Below, in pieces: positions 22,065 through 34,489 of a DNA stretch of 64,000 bases. The DNA lies in the NCBI GenBank assembly GCA_029216955.1, contig JANAVB010033217.1:2367059-2431058 (forward strand), in the 5' to 3' direction. The DNA is from Iris pallida. Lineage: Eukaryota; Streptophyta; Magnoliopsida; Asparagales; Iridaceae. The notes below the pieces were generated by a model, which did no database searches, was not told where the DNA came from, and was given only the letters and a program-made list of their open reading frames with translations. The translations under genes and the position numbers were made by a program. The number at the start of each line of letters is the position of its first letter. Position 1 is the stretch's first letter.

Positions 22065-23604
22065 TGTCACGCCCCGCTCCCGTAGGAGCGATCGTCCTCG
22101 CTAAGGCGTGATGCCGCGTGAGCCTATATTTCGCTCACACAAGGCGGGTTCCATAACGGCCGTTTACATGCTAAGCGACGGGGTCATCGCACAGAAGTCT
22201 CAAGCGAAAACATTGATGCAGCATCGAAAACTTGAAGCAAAACACAAGTCATGCAAATACTCTTTTATTGATATTGAAACAAAGATTACAATGTGGCGCA
22301 AGGCCAAGATTATAATCACTCAAACTCACTCTTCTCACATTACAAGTCACTCTACTCTCTCATCTCTCAATACAATTTGGGTAGGCCAGCGGAAGCTTTA
22401 GATAGACGATGTCCATACATTATGTCCCGTATAAGTCCAGACTTCATGTGGTCGCGTGCCTCGAAACGCCAAGGAACTATGTGCCTTGCCGTGTCCAAGC
22501 GAGCTTCTACTTGAACCTGCACAAGGAAACTGTGTGGGTGTCAGTACTCAACTGTACTGGTGGTGTGAGCCCCTCGTCCACCCATACAAAACTGACACGT
22601 TCATTTACTTTGTACAACATAACCCTTTTTGATTTTCTTTCTACTCTTACCTTAGGATCAGTTTTAGGACATAGACTCTCGGCCTATTTTGTGTCTCTAG
22701 ACTATATCCGTGCCTTGCACTAGCAACTTGCTTATACCTTATCTCTAAACCCTTCTTGTGTCAACAACGTCAGCTTATCAAGTCGTGTTTGCCTTTCGGT
22801 CCATACTCTGAGACACAACTATACGATAATATCCAATTACCATGTGACCGTGCTACAAGTCCATATTGCTAACATCGTATCATGAGACCTTATTTGTGTC
22901 CATATTGAGGCCGAGCCTCGCAACTCAGTGTGACTTAACTATATTGCCGCCTCGCGGCCCTTGCCGCTTTAATCACCAACCGACTCAATCAAGACTTGTG
23001 AACTTAGTGTAACTCAACCGACTTTGCCTTGCGGCGCTTCCTGACTTAAACTCGAAACGACTCAAATTCAACTTATACAACTCTATGCCAACAACTTAAG
23101 ACTTGATGCCACATCTCGTGCTGAAGCACGGTGTCTACGTTGCAACTCTTAGGTCCAAATATTGTCTTCTGATCGTGTACATATCCAACTCGACTCAATC
23201 CAAAGGCACACACGCGGATTGTCGTCCATGCCGACTCATCTATATGAAAGTCACTAGCACCACAGGCTATCATGGACTCTATAGCTTTTGTTAGACGAAC
23301 GCCCCTTTCAACGCAAGTAGCGAGCTCCGTTGAAAGTCTCCGCCTAACCCGTGCTATCATCCAACACAACTATTTACCTATTTTCTTCGAATCGGTCCCT
23401 TGGCCTCCGGGTTGCCGTTCGAGGAAACTTTTTCCTTGTCGACAAGTTGTCCAATAACCATGCAAGACTAGACTCGAACTGACGTCTCACACAGTTAGTC
23501 TTCTTATAGTGTTACCATCTCTTTCAGGGCCAAGTTCAATACTTCTCGTATTCGAGACCGCCTCGACAATCCATGGTCGCGAGTATTCTTCTATTTTGTC
23601 CTAT
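22065..23604. repeat. LTR-like repeat, left part
   Basis: It begins TGTCACGCCCCGCTCCCG directly after GTTAG. The right part (27543-28400) is separated by a solo LTR inserted at CATTT. The opening looks like a gypsy LTR end. About 22260-22300 (TTTTATTGATATTGAAAC) resembles the reverse of a poly-A/R region, which would make it minus-oriented. There are no coding domains. GTTAG recurs at 28401-28405 just after the right part, a possible 5-base duplication, but the right end (GGCACTACG) lacks the usual CA. Confidence 0.45.
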
Positions 23605-26600
23605 CATTTTGTCACGACCCGCACCCTAGAGTAAGGGCACGAGACGTGAATACGCCCAGCCTACGCCGCAGTGTCGGCGGTAGAACGCTGTCCTAGGTCA
23701 CAACATCTAGCAATATAAATATCTAAACAGTTTATACTCCCCGAATGGGGGTGACATAGCAATAGAAACTCAATCACAACTATGGAAGATATAGCACGAT
23801 ATGAACAGAACTCAAGGAAATGAAATAGATAAAACAGTAGTCTAAGATAATCCCAGCAGTACAAGTCTCAGATAAAAGAATATATACAACTGATCTCCAA
23901 AAGAGTCTAACTAGAACATGTCTCAAGACTATAAATGAAAGACAAGCTAGCTAATCTAGTCTAGACAGTCGGGGGAAAGTCCTCAGCTACTGCTGGATCC
24001 TCCTGAGGGTCCAGCTCACAGGTGTCATCTAGGGCTGCCCCGTAGTAGGTGTCCAGGCAAGCCTCCTCCTCGTCCTCTGTAATATTTTCAACAGGTCCAG
24101 TCAGGACAGGAGCGAGTACAGTACATCTCAACAGATCATAGCAGGTTAGAAAATAAAAACATGCAGTAAAGTAAGATACGAGTACTGAAGAAATGCTGTA
24201 TGTAAACAGGAAGAGAACTGTAATGTAAATATCTACTATACATAGAGAACTAACAGTGGCTAGTGAGTCAGAGTACGAGATAGCACATGTGAACAGGACG
24301 GATTTGCACAGGATCGAGGTGCACAAGATCTACACTACTTTGGAATTGTTCACACAACTACTAGCACTCCCCCGTATTCCCAATCAATACAGAAGGATCT
24401 AAACAGGTTATGTTATTGCACAAGATATCACATGGGGGCCCATATAGGGTGCACATGATAGTATACATGGGGCTCCGTGAACATGAGAGTACAAGATTCA
24501 CAGGAGTGCACATGTAAAATAGAAGCACAGGAGTACATGATGAAAGTGAAACGCACATGACACAATGTACCCGATGCTCCCGAGGGGGATAACATCGCAT
24601 GTAGAGATCCATATAGTACCAATCCGTGTGACCAACGTGACAGTACAAGTAAAGTAATCTACTGCAGGAAATAATTCTAAGCAGGATATGAAATGATCAG
24701 AGAATGTACTCGCCTGTAACTGAGTGTCCGGTATGAAACGTACTGTCCAAGGAGTGGTGTCTGGCTCCTATTCAGAACAGCACAAGTCACAACAAGTCCA
24801 GAATATCAAAATGGAGTCCTACTATGCATTCTATATGATTCTAAGTCAATCTAGACCAAAGTCAACTCTTGGTCAACTCTGGTCAACCCTAGAAGTCAAA
24901 CTAGGTCCACCAAGTCTAATTGAGTCTAACTAGGCTAGTCCAAACCCTACTAGCTAGCACCATTCCTATCAAAGCTAAGCAGCCTATACTAGTCATCACA
25001 AGCCTTAGCTAAATCTAGAATACTTTAACAAGTCACAAGTCACTATACACCCATACATTAGCATCATAATTATACACAACTAAGCTAAGTAAAATCTACC
25101 ACATAGCTAACAAGGAAGGTATAGATATCTATATATATTTGCACTCACACACATTTATACAATCTAGGCTAATGCAACTACATCATAACTAACAAGGAAA
25201 TTATATATAGATATATATATAGGCACTTCATACAAATCACACATCTACACATTGAATGGCCTACACATGTAAAGCTCATAAATTAGGAAAGAGAAGAGCT
25301 AGTGTGGGTGTGTGTGTGTGTAGGAATAAATAGGCTTGTGTGTGTATTGTGTAGGAACTATGTGTGTGTGGACAGGAAGTACAGAGCAGTGAAAAGAGGC
25401 AGTGTGTGTATGTGTGATGAAGCAATGTGCAGGAAAATCAGTGAAGAAAGGGCAGGAAATACACAAACAGTGAAAGAGTGTGTGTGTTGTGTCAATGTTT
25501 GCAGGAAATACAATGCAAAGGGTGTGTGTGAACTGACAGTGAGCAGGAACTAAACAGTTAGCAGTGAAAGCAATATATAACAGTGTGTCCTGTGTGTATA
25601 TGATAATAGGAATTAGTAAATGACAGTGAATGAGAATATAGAACAGTGAAAGAAGAACATTGTGCATAACTGTGCAGGAATAGGAAAACAGGGAGGAAAT
25701 TGAGTGTGTGTGTATCAAGAGTGTTCAGGAATGCTAGACAGTGAAGAATAAGAGGGACTGCATTTCCCATTCCCAGGTTTTGAAGGAACCTGGAATCAAC
25801 TGACATAATATGGTTAAGTATGTGTCAGGTTAACTCAGGTTTAAGCAAGGAAATTAACTCATTCATTAAGTATTCATTGACAGGTATTTGAAATTATTGG
25901 TGAGAAACCATATTCAAATTTGAAACTGAGATTCAACTCAGGTTTGCAACTCAAACAAATGAAACTTCACTTTATTCTCAGGTTATCCCTCTACTCAAAC
26001 TCAGGTTTTGAAATCAAAACTGGAGCTTAACTTAGTTCTTCGAAGGACAACCCAATAGTGAATTCAATCCATAACTTATCAAATTAACACCAAATTTAAC
26101 CATGGCAAGCTAATGTATATAGGAAACATGATTAGAGTCTAATCTCAGCAATTAACATCAATACTAGGATTAAAATCATAGAACAACATCAATTTAAAAC
26201 TGAAACTAACAGGAATTTACCTAAGTATCAGAACATTGATTTTCAAGGGTAAATCGAATAGCAACCAGTTAATTTATGATCTAATGATTGAACAATGTAC
26301 ACACCCCTCGTGCACAACCCCCATACACCATCTCGTGTCACCCCCAAGCCGACACGGCGTGTCCATAGCAATAACCACAGAGTGAACACATACAGTGCAC
26401 TCCACAGGCATTTCCCCGTGTGGGACTCATAACTTCCTTGACACGGCACGGGGACACGTGAGACTTGACACGTGGCGTGTCAGTCACTGCCCCTTGCCCC
26501 GTGTCAAGTTTCGTGTCCATTGATGGCGTGTCGTGTCCGCTACAGGGCCCGAGTAGCAGGGGATCCCTGTAGCAGCGCGCGGCCGTGTGCACGCGCGTGT

Positions 26601-27542
26601 CCACTGCAACAAACTGACACAGAACGACACGAACATAAGGACACGAGGACAGGAAACCAAAGGGTGGACCTAAAACCTATTTCCTATTCAAACAAAACTG
26701 GATAACAAGGTCGACCTGCCCTCTGTGGCATTAGGTCGAACACCTTGTCCAGGTCACTGATACGTGTCCAGAACGGACACGAATCGTTCGATACTGGACA
26801 CGAATCCATTACTGACCTTAGGGGGGGATCTTAGGCGTCCTATACATGAAAACTACATGAAGTTTCATGGAGAAATGAAAGAGATACCTCAATGTGAAGT
26901 TTCAATGGAGAGGGTCCTTTGTTAGCTCCTCACTTTGATATCCCAATCCAACAAATCAATACCAAACTGAAATAAAACTCCAACAACAGCAAGTATACCA
27001 GTATTAAAAACTATTGCAATTAGTTTGAGGATTTTAGGACCAAAAATGAATTTATGGTGAATTAATGAAGACAAGAACTCACCTCCTTCTAAACTTGAGC
27101 TTTCCTAAAAGAGGCAACCCTAAACTAAGAGAGTATTTATAGAGTTGGGTTCCTTAGGTGGATATGGTGGCCGGCCAAGTGGGTCTAGGCTAGGGTTTTG
27201 TCATTTGGTTGGGACTACAAAGCTAAATGTAGATTTGATTTAAACAAGGTTCTAAACCACAAGTCATGGCTTATGACTTCTATTCCTATTTGCTAAAATG
27301 ACTTAAACCAAGTGCTAGGCTAGGTTAGACTAGAGTCTCTTGACCTAACCATGGCCCACTAACTAGGGTTAGTTCCTAGGTTGGTCTACATGAGTCAAAA
27401 CTGGTCAAAAATCAAACTAGTCCAAATAAATCCAAAATAAATCCTAAAAATTTCCATAAATTCTAATTAATACTAATAAATTTTATTTACCCCAAAAATG
27501 ACAAATTTACCCTCAAACTAGAAATGTGGTAGTGACACATTT
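23605..27542 (-). mobile_element. Solo LTR of the element 1 family with CATTT duplication
   Basis: The LTR itself is 23610-27537 (3.93 kb), starting TGTCACGACCC and ending GTAGTGACA, with CATTT on both sides (23605-23609 and 27538-27542). It aligns along its length with 6179-10345, including the CAGTCGGGGGAAAGTCC block, the GTGTGT/AGGAA region and the CGTGTC cluster, but differs by many substitutions and indels. A single LTR inside a perfect duplication shows loss of the internal region by recombination between two LTRs. It sits inside the repeat that begins at 22065. Confidence 0.93.
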
Positions 27543-28400
27543 TTACTCAACTCAAGAACAACTATTTAATAGCCCTTTTTCCAAACTCAATTTAATTCAA
27601 CCGTGGCTCGTGCCTTAAACACTAGGTCCGTGACATCGTGCCTTAAGCCAATTGGTGTTCTGGGTGACACTACTGCCCAAGACATACTTATACAATGGAC
27701 CTTAAGATCGTAGGACTGTGGTTATGACAACCGCAGAAAACATGAGATAGTGCTTAGAATGACTTCGATAGTCCAACATAACTCAGCCTAACTTAATCGT
27801 GCAACAACTTGACGAGCAAAGGCTGCGTCAAGCCTTGCATCGAGCGAACGTGCCGTGCACACGTTCGACTTGAACAACCAAGTTATTTGGGTGCCTAGAC
27901 TTATGCTACAAGTCGTGCAATACTACTTAACTCGTGAGATGTGCAAAGGCTATGCCAAGTCTTGGACGATGGGACCGTGCATACTTTATCAAGGATTTAT
28001 GTGGGCGATGTCTATGACTTAGGCTAATTCTTAACTTTGTGGCGAAGATCAACTTTTCCTTCTCCTAAGCCACGGGACGAAGGACCGAGTGTCATTTTGA
28101 AAGCCATCGTGCAACACTTGTAAGACGACCGTGGGACGTTTTTCCATGTTCTAATTCAGTTTGACCTAACTTGAGATTATTCCCTTAGCTATATGGATTC
28201 GTCTCTTTTATTATTAAGCCTACTTGTGCATTGAAAAACTTTCGTTTTATTAGTGCGAAGGCCAAGCTGAGGTAAGTTCACCGAAGCCACCCACCTGAAC
28301 GAGGAGTCGTCTCGACCGCGCGGGAGCCGTTGCATGGCTAAGTCCGAATGTTGTCGGCGTTTCGATTCCTCCGATTGACTGAGCGGGACGGGGCACTACG
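27543..28400. repeat. LTR-like repeat, right part
   Basis: This continues the repeat interrupted by the solo LTR. The text keeps the same style as 22500-23600 (many CGTGC, AACTTG and TCGTG words in non-coding order). It probably ends near 28395-28400, with GAGCGGGACGGGGCACTACG roughly mirroring the opening at 22065. No protein similarity is seen. Confidence 0.4.
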
Positions 28401-28470
28401 GTTAGATGTGTTGAAACACTTTTAGGTTTGTTAGGATGCTCAACTAAGTTGCTCAGGTGTTTGGTTGTAG

Positions 28471-28529
28471 GAAACAGTACAACTCGAGAACTTAAGGGAG
28501 CTTGAAGAAGTGGCAGATGCAAAAGCAAT
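28471..28529 (+). CDS. Possible exon of an unidentified host gene
   Basis: After a T-rich run and an acceptor (TTGGTTGTAG) comes 59 bases of coding-like sequence (ETVQLENLRELEEVADAKA, then AT of a split codon). It ends at a GT that coincides with the start of the inserted element at 28530. The residues have a charged, coiled-coil-like character. Its phase fits the exon at 31983, where the first base completes an ATG codon. I do not recognise the protein. A chance open frame remains possible because no other exon was found. Confidence 0.35.
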
Positions 28530-29361
28530 GTTCTAAATTTCGCTACGCGGGGACGGTGCGCCAAGGGCCCGCATAGCGACTAGGGCGCCTAGGTGCCGAA
28601 ATGATTTATTATTATTATATGTATATATATGTTACCTCATATATATGTATATGTCATTTGTAAGCAAAACTTATGGTTGATAAGTTGGTTAGCAGCTTGT
28701 ATTTAAGATTGTGGTTTGGTAGTGGGGAGGCCACGGTTCGAGTCCGGTTTGTTTTTTTTTTCACCCTTAAAAAGGGGATGAGAGGAGAGAGAGTGCAGTA
28801 GCAGCACCACCACCACTCCTCTCCTCCCTCCCCCTTTCCCTCTCCCTCTCCTCCCTCCCCTTCCCCCTCCCCCTCCCCCTCTCCCGTCGCCGCCGTCGCC
28901 ACCGCCACCAGTAGCACCACCACCACCACCACCACCACCACTCCTCTCCTCCCTCTCCTCCCTCTCCTCTCCGTATCCGCCGCAGCCACCACCACCACCA
29001 CCACCACCACTAGCAGATCCACCACCACCACCACCACCACCACCACTAGCAGATCCACCACCCCCACCCCCCTACCCCCACCCCTCCTCTAGCAGCAGCA
29101 CCACGTCCACGACTGCCACCACCACTAGCAGCACCACCACCACCACCACCCGCCGCGTCACCGCTGCCTCCTCCGTAGCCGCTGCCGCCGTTGCCGCTGC
29201 CGCTGTTGCCGCTCAATCTCTGACAGGTAAGTGTTGATTTTTTTTTTTAAATTTTCAGACCGAAATGGCCCGCCTAGGTCCGACTAGGGCCGCCTAGGGC
29301 CTTTCCGGTGCGGCCGGAGGCCGCCTAGCCCCTAGGCGCCGCCTATGCCGATTTTAAGAAC
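28530..29361. mobile_element. GC-rich nonautonomous element with inverted ends
   Basis: The left end GTTCTAAATTTCGC and the right end CGATTTTAAGAAC are imperfect inverted repeats, each followed inwards by GGCGCCTAGG-type words (28590 and 29330). The centre has a tRNA-like module (GGTTTGGTAGTGGGGAGG, then GGTTCGAGTCC at 28735-28745 and a T run), then about 400 bases of CCT, CCA and CCG triplet repeats. The long Val/Gly-rich frame on the minus strand (28654-29067) is only this triplet repeat. No clear target duplication was found. Confidence 0.55.
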
Positions 29362-31270
29362 ACTGTGCAAAAGATTTTTTTGGGTGGAGCAAAATTATAC
29401 CAACTTAAATTAAGGGCATTATATATAATTTATAAATCAATCATTATGTGGCTAGTATGTTTTGAACTCAAGAATTCTCGAACATGAATCTCATCCCTTA
29501 ACAAACTAAGAATGATACTAGGCCATCATTCGGTTGTTGAATATCTAAAGAAAACAAATTAAAATATAGGATAATCAAATCCTATGTATATGAGGAAATC
29601 GAGAACTTAGGGGATGGCTGTTTCTTCTCGGCTTATAGTGTCTGTTACCACAAGTTTTTAAGTTTTTGTTGAAAATACCCAACTTTTGTTGTTTGGCTAT
29701 TTGAATTTGGAGTATCTTAGAATCCATCAAATGACTAGGGCGGCACACCTTCAACAAATGAGACAACTAAATTTTTTGTTGAGGGATCCACCACCAACCA
29801 GTGAGAATGGCGAAGGGAGTGAGGCCTAAGGAAGGAAAACAAATCCAGGAATTAGGGAGCTTATTTACTTTCTGGTTATCCCCAACCAAATGAAAGAATG
29901 CAAGGAACTAGGTTTCCTTGCTGAGTTCTAACTATCAAACAGTCCTTTAGGTGATTCTTGCCCAGCCATAGTTCTGTCAAGATTATATAGGAAGCAAGTC
30001 ATAAATTTATATGGGATTTTCCATTGCCTCAAGATGTTATCTAGTTTTATATATTTACTAATAGCTTTGCCTTCTGCTTGTTCGTATGAAAGCAGAGCAA
30101 TGTGCTATTACTTTTAAGGCATGGTGTAACTAGGTTTCGAGGTTGTTTGGTTGCTGGAATTCAATAAGTAACCCAAGAACCTTGTGTTTAGAGCTCAACA
30201 AGGTTCATAAGGAACTCGGGTCTATCATGAAAGTTTCTTGGTTACTTTTGTTACATCCTGAGAAATCAGGAACTTTGGGGACTAGTTTTTTAATTTTTCG
30301 GATCTTATTTTGGTGGCCCCGACTTTGGAAGAACAAGACGAGAATGGTTGGTCTCACTCTGCCCTCTCAAAGGTGGCTGCCTCAAGAAAATTTTCCATTC
30401 TTTTGTTTGTCAAAGGTCGATCCCATCAAAATTCTCCAATCTCTCATTGGTTGAAAGTGGGGCCCTTCTTTGTCTGATTAAATTTGTTGAAGGATGGTTC
30501 TGCAACAAAAATTTCCCTTCTCATTGGTTGAATGTAACCTTCTCTTTGTTTGGTACATTCAAAGTTCTTCCAATAGCCAAGCAGATGGGCAATAGAAGTT
30601 GGAAACTTTAGATAAGAACTTGTTGTGGAACCCCTCCCCTAGGTTTCATCATTTTGTAGCAAGTTCTTTAGTTCTCAAATTCTTGTATCTTTCTAGGACT
30701 TCGTCGGGGAAACCTGGACCTTGAAATAACCTCTGAATCCATGAGAACTGACAAAATATTACAACTTTAATGGAACAATGGAAGCAAAACTGACATAGTG
30801 ACTTCTACTTTTGGAATTTGAAACCCTACACTTTAGCCAAAATATCATATAGCTTGGTGACACCCATTCTAGATGAAAATATAATGCTCTTGTAAGGGTG
30901 GTTGGGGTAGGAGTGCTGGACATGTTACTCAATTTTTTATGGGCCCTACTTTTCAGGTTTGAGTCCTACACGTATGTAGGTATATTTTCAATAATAAACT
31001 CAAAATTCTCACAATAGTTTTATATTTTTCCCAACTATTATTTTCACTTCTCTAACTTTAACTCATACCAAGATCATCACAAGGTCATACTAGTTTATGC
31101 ATTAATTTGTACTCGACCGCAGGTGTCCAATTCTCAGTTCGAGACACTCAAGTTTGCATTAAGTTTTAATTTAGTTTCACTTGTATATTTAGCGCAAGGG
31201 TGATAGATTTTATAGCATAGAAGAACTAGTATATTTTTATGGTTATTACTACCGCTGGTGGTTCTTCTGG
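29362..31270. other. AT-rich noncoding, no supported gene
   Basis: No motif, TIR or repeat stands out. A direct pair of similar segments occurs at about 30400-30440 and 30505-30545 (ATTCTCCAATCTCTCATTGG and TCCCTTCTCATTGGTTGAA), too short to classify. If the two candidate exons on either side belong to one gene, this is part of its intron. Confidence 0.4.
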
Positions 31271-31554
31271 ATAAATTCTAGGGGTGAGCATTCGGTTAAT
31301 TCGGTTTAAATCGAACCTAATAACCCAAAACTGAATTGGACCGAAACCAAATAAGCAAAACCGAAACCGAACCGAATTGCCCCAAAACCGAATCAAACCA
31401 AACCGAATTAAATTGGTTCGGTTTTCGGTTTATTCAATATTTTGGTTTTTTTGTGCTTTTTTTGTTAATATATATAGTAACTAAATATACCTAGACATAT
31501 TTAGTATATACCTATAGTATATATACCTATATATATTAATACTTATATATATAT

Positions 31555-31594
<40 letters not shown>

Positions 31595-31797
31595 GTAATT
31601 AAATTTTCTTATTCGGTTTTCGGTTTTGGACCGAAACCGAAGTCCAAAACCGAAACCGAAACCGAATAAGAAAATTTAGCATTTTCAAAATCAAAATCGA
31701 AACCAAACCGATTTTTTTTTAAACCGAACCTCTTATTCAGTTCGGTTCGGTTCGGTTTTCGGTCCAAAACCAAATAATGCTCACCCCTAATAAATAG
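31271..31797. mobile_element. Nonautonomous hAT element with ACCGAA-rich ends
   Basis: The element is 31279-31789, from TAGGGGTGAGC to GCTCACCCCTA, a perfect 11-base inverted repeat. It is flanked by ATAAATTC and ATAAATAG (six of eight bases alike). Both ends are made of many ACCGAA/TTCGGT words. The centre holds a CA microsatellite (about 31558-31588). The element at 44839-45943 is a relative with the same ends and a perfect 8-base duplication, which supports the hAT assignment. Confidence 0.82.
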
Positions 31798-31982
31798 TCA
31801 TTGACAAACTGCATAACCCCTTTAAACCATCTTCTGATGTGTATTTAATCATGTTAACAAGTGTGAGCTTTTGCATATGGTAAACACAGAAGCAGAACTT
31901 GTTTAAGCTTGATCTTTATGTGTTAATAATGAACCTTCTAGTAGAACCTGTGATCCTATTCTAAAAACTTTTACTTGTCCAG

Positions 31983-32064
31983 GTATGCTTTTGAAGTGCA
32001 GAAACTTGATAGAAGGCTAAGGATTCAACTTCAATTTTATGTTAGTAGGATCGGAGCTTTGTAG
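31983..32064 (+). CDS. Possible terminal exon of the unidentified host gene
   Basis: An acceptor (CTTGTCCAG) is followed by one base that completes a split codon and then 26 sense codons (AFEVQKLDRRLRIQLQFYV and so on) to a TAG. Charge and helix pattern match the candidate exon at 28471, and the phases agree, so they could be the last two exons of one gene with a 3.4-kb intron inflated by two transposons. No family was recognised. Confidence 0.35.
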
Positions 32065-32462
32065 TAATGTTGGATTCAAAGTTTTGGAACTCTGTGACTG
32101 CATTCGACTATTTAAGCATTTAAGCTTCAGTCTTGTAGCACGTCTTATTTTTCTTTTTCTATTTTCAAGAATGATAGTTTGCAAACATCAGCCATCTGTG
32201 GAAAAGTTGGGGGACTGGATCTGTTTTATTTTGCTGTCACCCTGATTGCCGGCTTCCATTTGGTGGGTTTGGTATCAGGTATTAGTGGATGCGTACTTAG
32301 AAGATTTTATATTGATGCCACATCAGCCCTCTTTTGATGTATCCCACAGAAATAACATCTGAGAATATCTGATTGCCACATAGGCAAGGTGGCAAAATCG
32401 CTTTTGAAGTTTCAAACCAATCAAAATTTTGACGACCGACCAAATATTAAATCCAAAGTCCC

Positions 32463-32542
<80 letters not shown>

Positions 32543-33190
32543 CTCAAGTTTGAGGTGTCTGAAGGGGGAGTGGTAACAACTAATATTGAGTTTAAGATGT
32601 CTTAGTGCAGATCTGTGTTCGCGTGAGTGCAGATCCTTGTTGGTTTCTGTAGGGGGAGCTAAACTGCTAACTTTTTGTATGAAAGCTAATTAGTGTAGAA
32701 TTACCCCCCATCAAAATAAATAAATAAAAATATATCATTCCTTTTGAATTGAACTGTTGGACTTTGTACTCTCAGAATGTCGAAAGAGCAGTAAAATGAT
32801 GTTCGGCACCTACGTAAAGCAACTAAAGAACATTAAAACTGAAGAGTTGTTAGGTTGGATTGGATGCTATCAAGTGCAGTCTTTCAAACTTGAGTTGCAA
32901 ATTGTCTGATTTTGTTTCTCTTTGTTTCAATTGAAATTGACATTCTTATGAGGAAAGGGAAGAGATGGAACTCTCAGACATAAAACTGTCTTATTATCAA
33001 AAACGGACAAAGTTGCAGAAGATTTATCTGTATCATGTTGTATGCTGATTTTGATTAATTTATTTGATGAGATTGGAATGTGCACTCTTGAAGTTAGAGG
33101 GAAAAAATGAATGCTTTGATGAGATTGGAATATGCACTCCTATTGAAGTAAAAGAAAAAACTGAAATAAAAAAATTATGTAAAAGACACT
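32065..33190. repeat. Noncoding region with long AT microsatellite
   Basis: An uninterrupted AT dinucleotide run occupies about 32467-32540. The minus-strand Tyr/Ile open frame across it is an artefact. Sequence on both sides is AT-rich; 33060-33150 contains a short direct duplication of GATGAGATTGGAAT followed by GCACTC. Confidence 0.8.
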
Positions 33191-34040
33191 AAGTTTATGG
33201 AAATAACGTGAAGACCACCGTGGCGCCTAAAAATAGGGCGTGAAAAAATTTGGCGCCCTATTCAGGGGCGTCAAAATTTAAATTTTTTTTGATTAGTCCT
33301 AAAATAGAAACGGGTTAAAATAAATAAAGCAGCACTAAAAATAGGCGTCCTAAATAAGGCCTCGTTTGGTTCGCGGAATCTTCGGGTTGGGAAAGGAAAG
33401 TGATTACTTTCCTATGTTTGGGTGTCAAAGGAATTGATGAGGAAAGGAAAGTGATTCCCAATGGAAGGGAAATTAGGGGGGAAAGTGATTCCATCCATCC
33501 AAGCAAGGAATCACTTTCCCACATTGAAGTAATCACTTTCCTTTCCGAATTCCTTGGCGTTTCCAAACATCGGAAAGGAAAATCAATGGGAAATAAAATT
33601 TCCCAAAGGAAAGGAAATTACAAGGAATTGATTTCCTTTCCCTTCCATTCCGCGAACCAAACGAGGCCTAAGGGTGTAGAAAATATTTTGGCGCCTAAAA
33701 TTAAGACGTGGATTTTTTTATTATTTTTTTTCCGGAAAATTAGCGTCCCAAAAAGGGGTGTGAAAAATCTAGTTTGTTTGACATAATTATGGGAGAGATA
33801 ATTATGGGAGCTTCGGCACATAATTATGGAAGAGACATAATTATGGGAGAGAGAATTATAGGAGAGAGGACACCTATAGGTTTCGCCGAGCTTCGGCACA
33901 TAATTATGGGAGAGAGAATTATGGGAGAGGCACATAATTATGGGAGAGATAATTATAGGAGAGATGATATCTACGCCCAAAAGAAGGGGGCCAAACTTCA
34001 GCCATCATTTCCACGCCAAAAATATGGGCGCCCATTTTAC
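33191..34040. repeat. GGCGCC-type repeat containing an ATAATTATGGGAGAGA array
   Basis: Sequence around the MITE carries repeated GGCGCC, AGGGCGTG and GGGGCGTC words, for example at 33222, 33262, 33688 and 34028, suggesting one older element. From 33779 to 33965 the unit ATAATTATGGGAGAGA occurs about nine times, with GCTTCGGCAC spacers twice. Boundaries of the outer element are not certain. Confidence 0.5.
33355..33671. mobile_element. Harbinger-like MITE with TAA duplication
   Basis: The element 33358-33668 (311 bases) starts GGCCTCGTTTGGTTCGCGG and ends in its exact inverse, with TAA on both sides. The long inverted repeat and 3-base TAA/TTA duplication fit Tourist/PIF-Harbinger MITEs. The body is mostly GGAAAGGAAAGTGATT words in both orientations, so the single strand would fold over most of its length. 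It sits inside another repeat with GGCGCC/GGGCGTC words (about 33215-34030). Confidence 0.87.
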
Positions 34041-34448
34041 ATCTATTTTTCCATATCTTTCCTAACTCAACCTGCAATTACTTCAAACTTGATTCTTTTT
34101 ACGAAATAAGTTTAAAGTTCAATGCTTACCGTACAATTTTTCGTAGAAAAAATGAAGCTACAACAGATTTCTGTCAGTGTTTTTCTTTTATTGAACATGA
34201 TATCACCCTAAGGATTACGAAAGAACTTGGAAAAGATGTACTTCTGTGATACTGTCTTCAACGCATGATGGGATTTTACTGCGCAAGACATGAAATGTGA
34301 ATGATTGTGCTGGTTTCATGAGCTGAGCTGAAGATATGTTTAACTGTTTAAGGAGCTTTGTTATGCCTACAACCAAATGTTTACAATAATTCTCTTACAG
34401 CCGCCACGTGTCGGATGATGGTGGTGGTTTGGGGGGGGGGGGGGGGGG

Positions 34449-34489
<41 letters not shown>

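Noticed and set aside
23073..23369. 98-codon minus-strand open frame in the LTR-like repeat.
   Set aside because: No recognisable motif, and the flanking sequence of the same repeat is noncoding in all frames.
28654..29067. 137-codon Val/Gly-rich open frame.
   Set aside because: Translation of CCA/CCT triplet repeats in a nonautonomous element.
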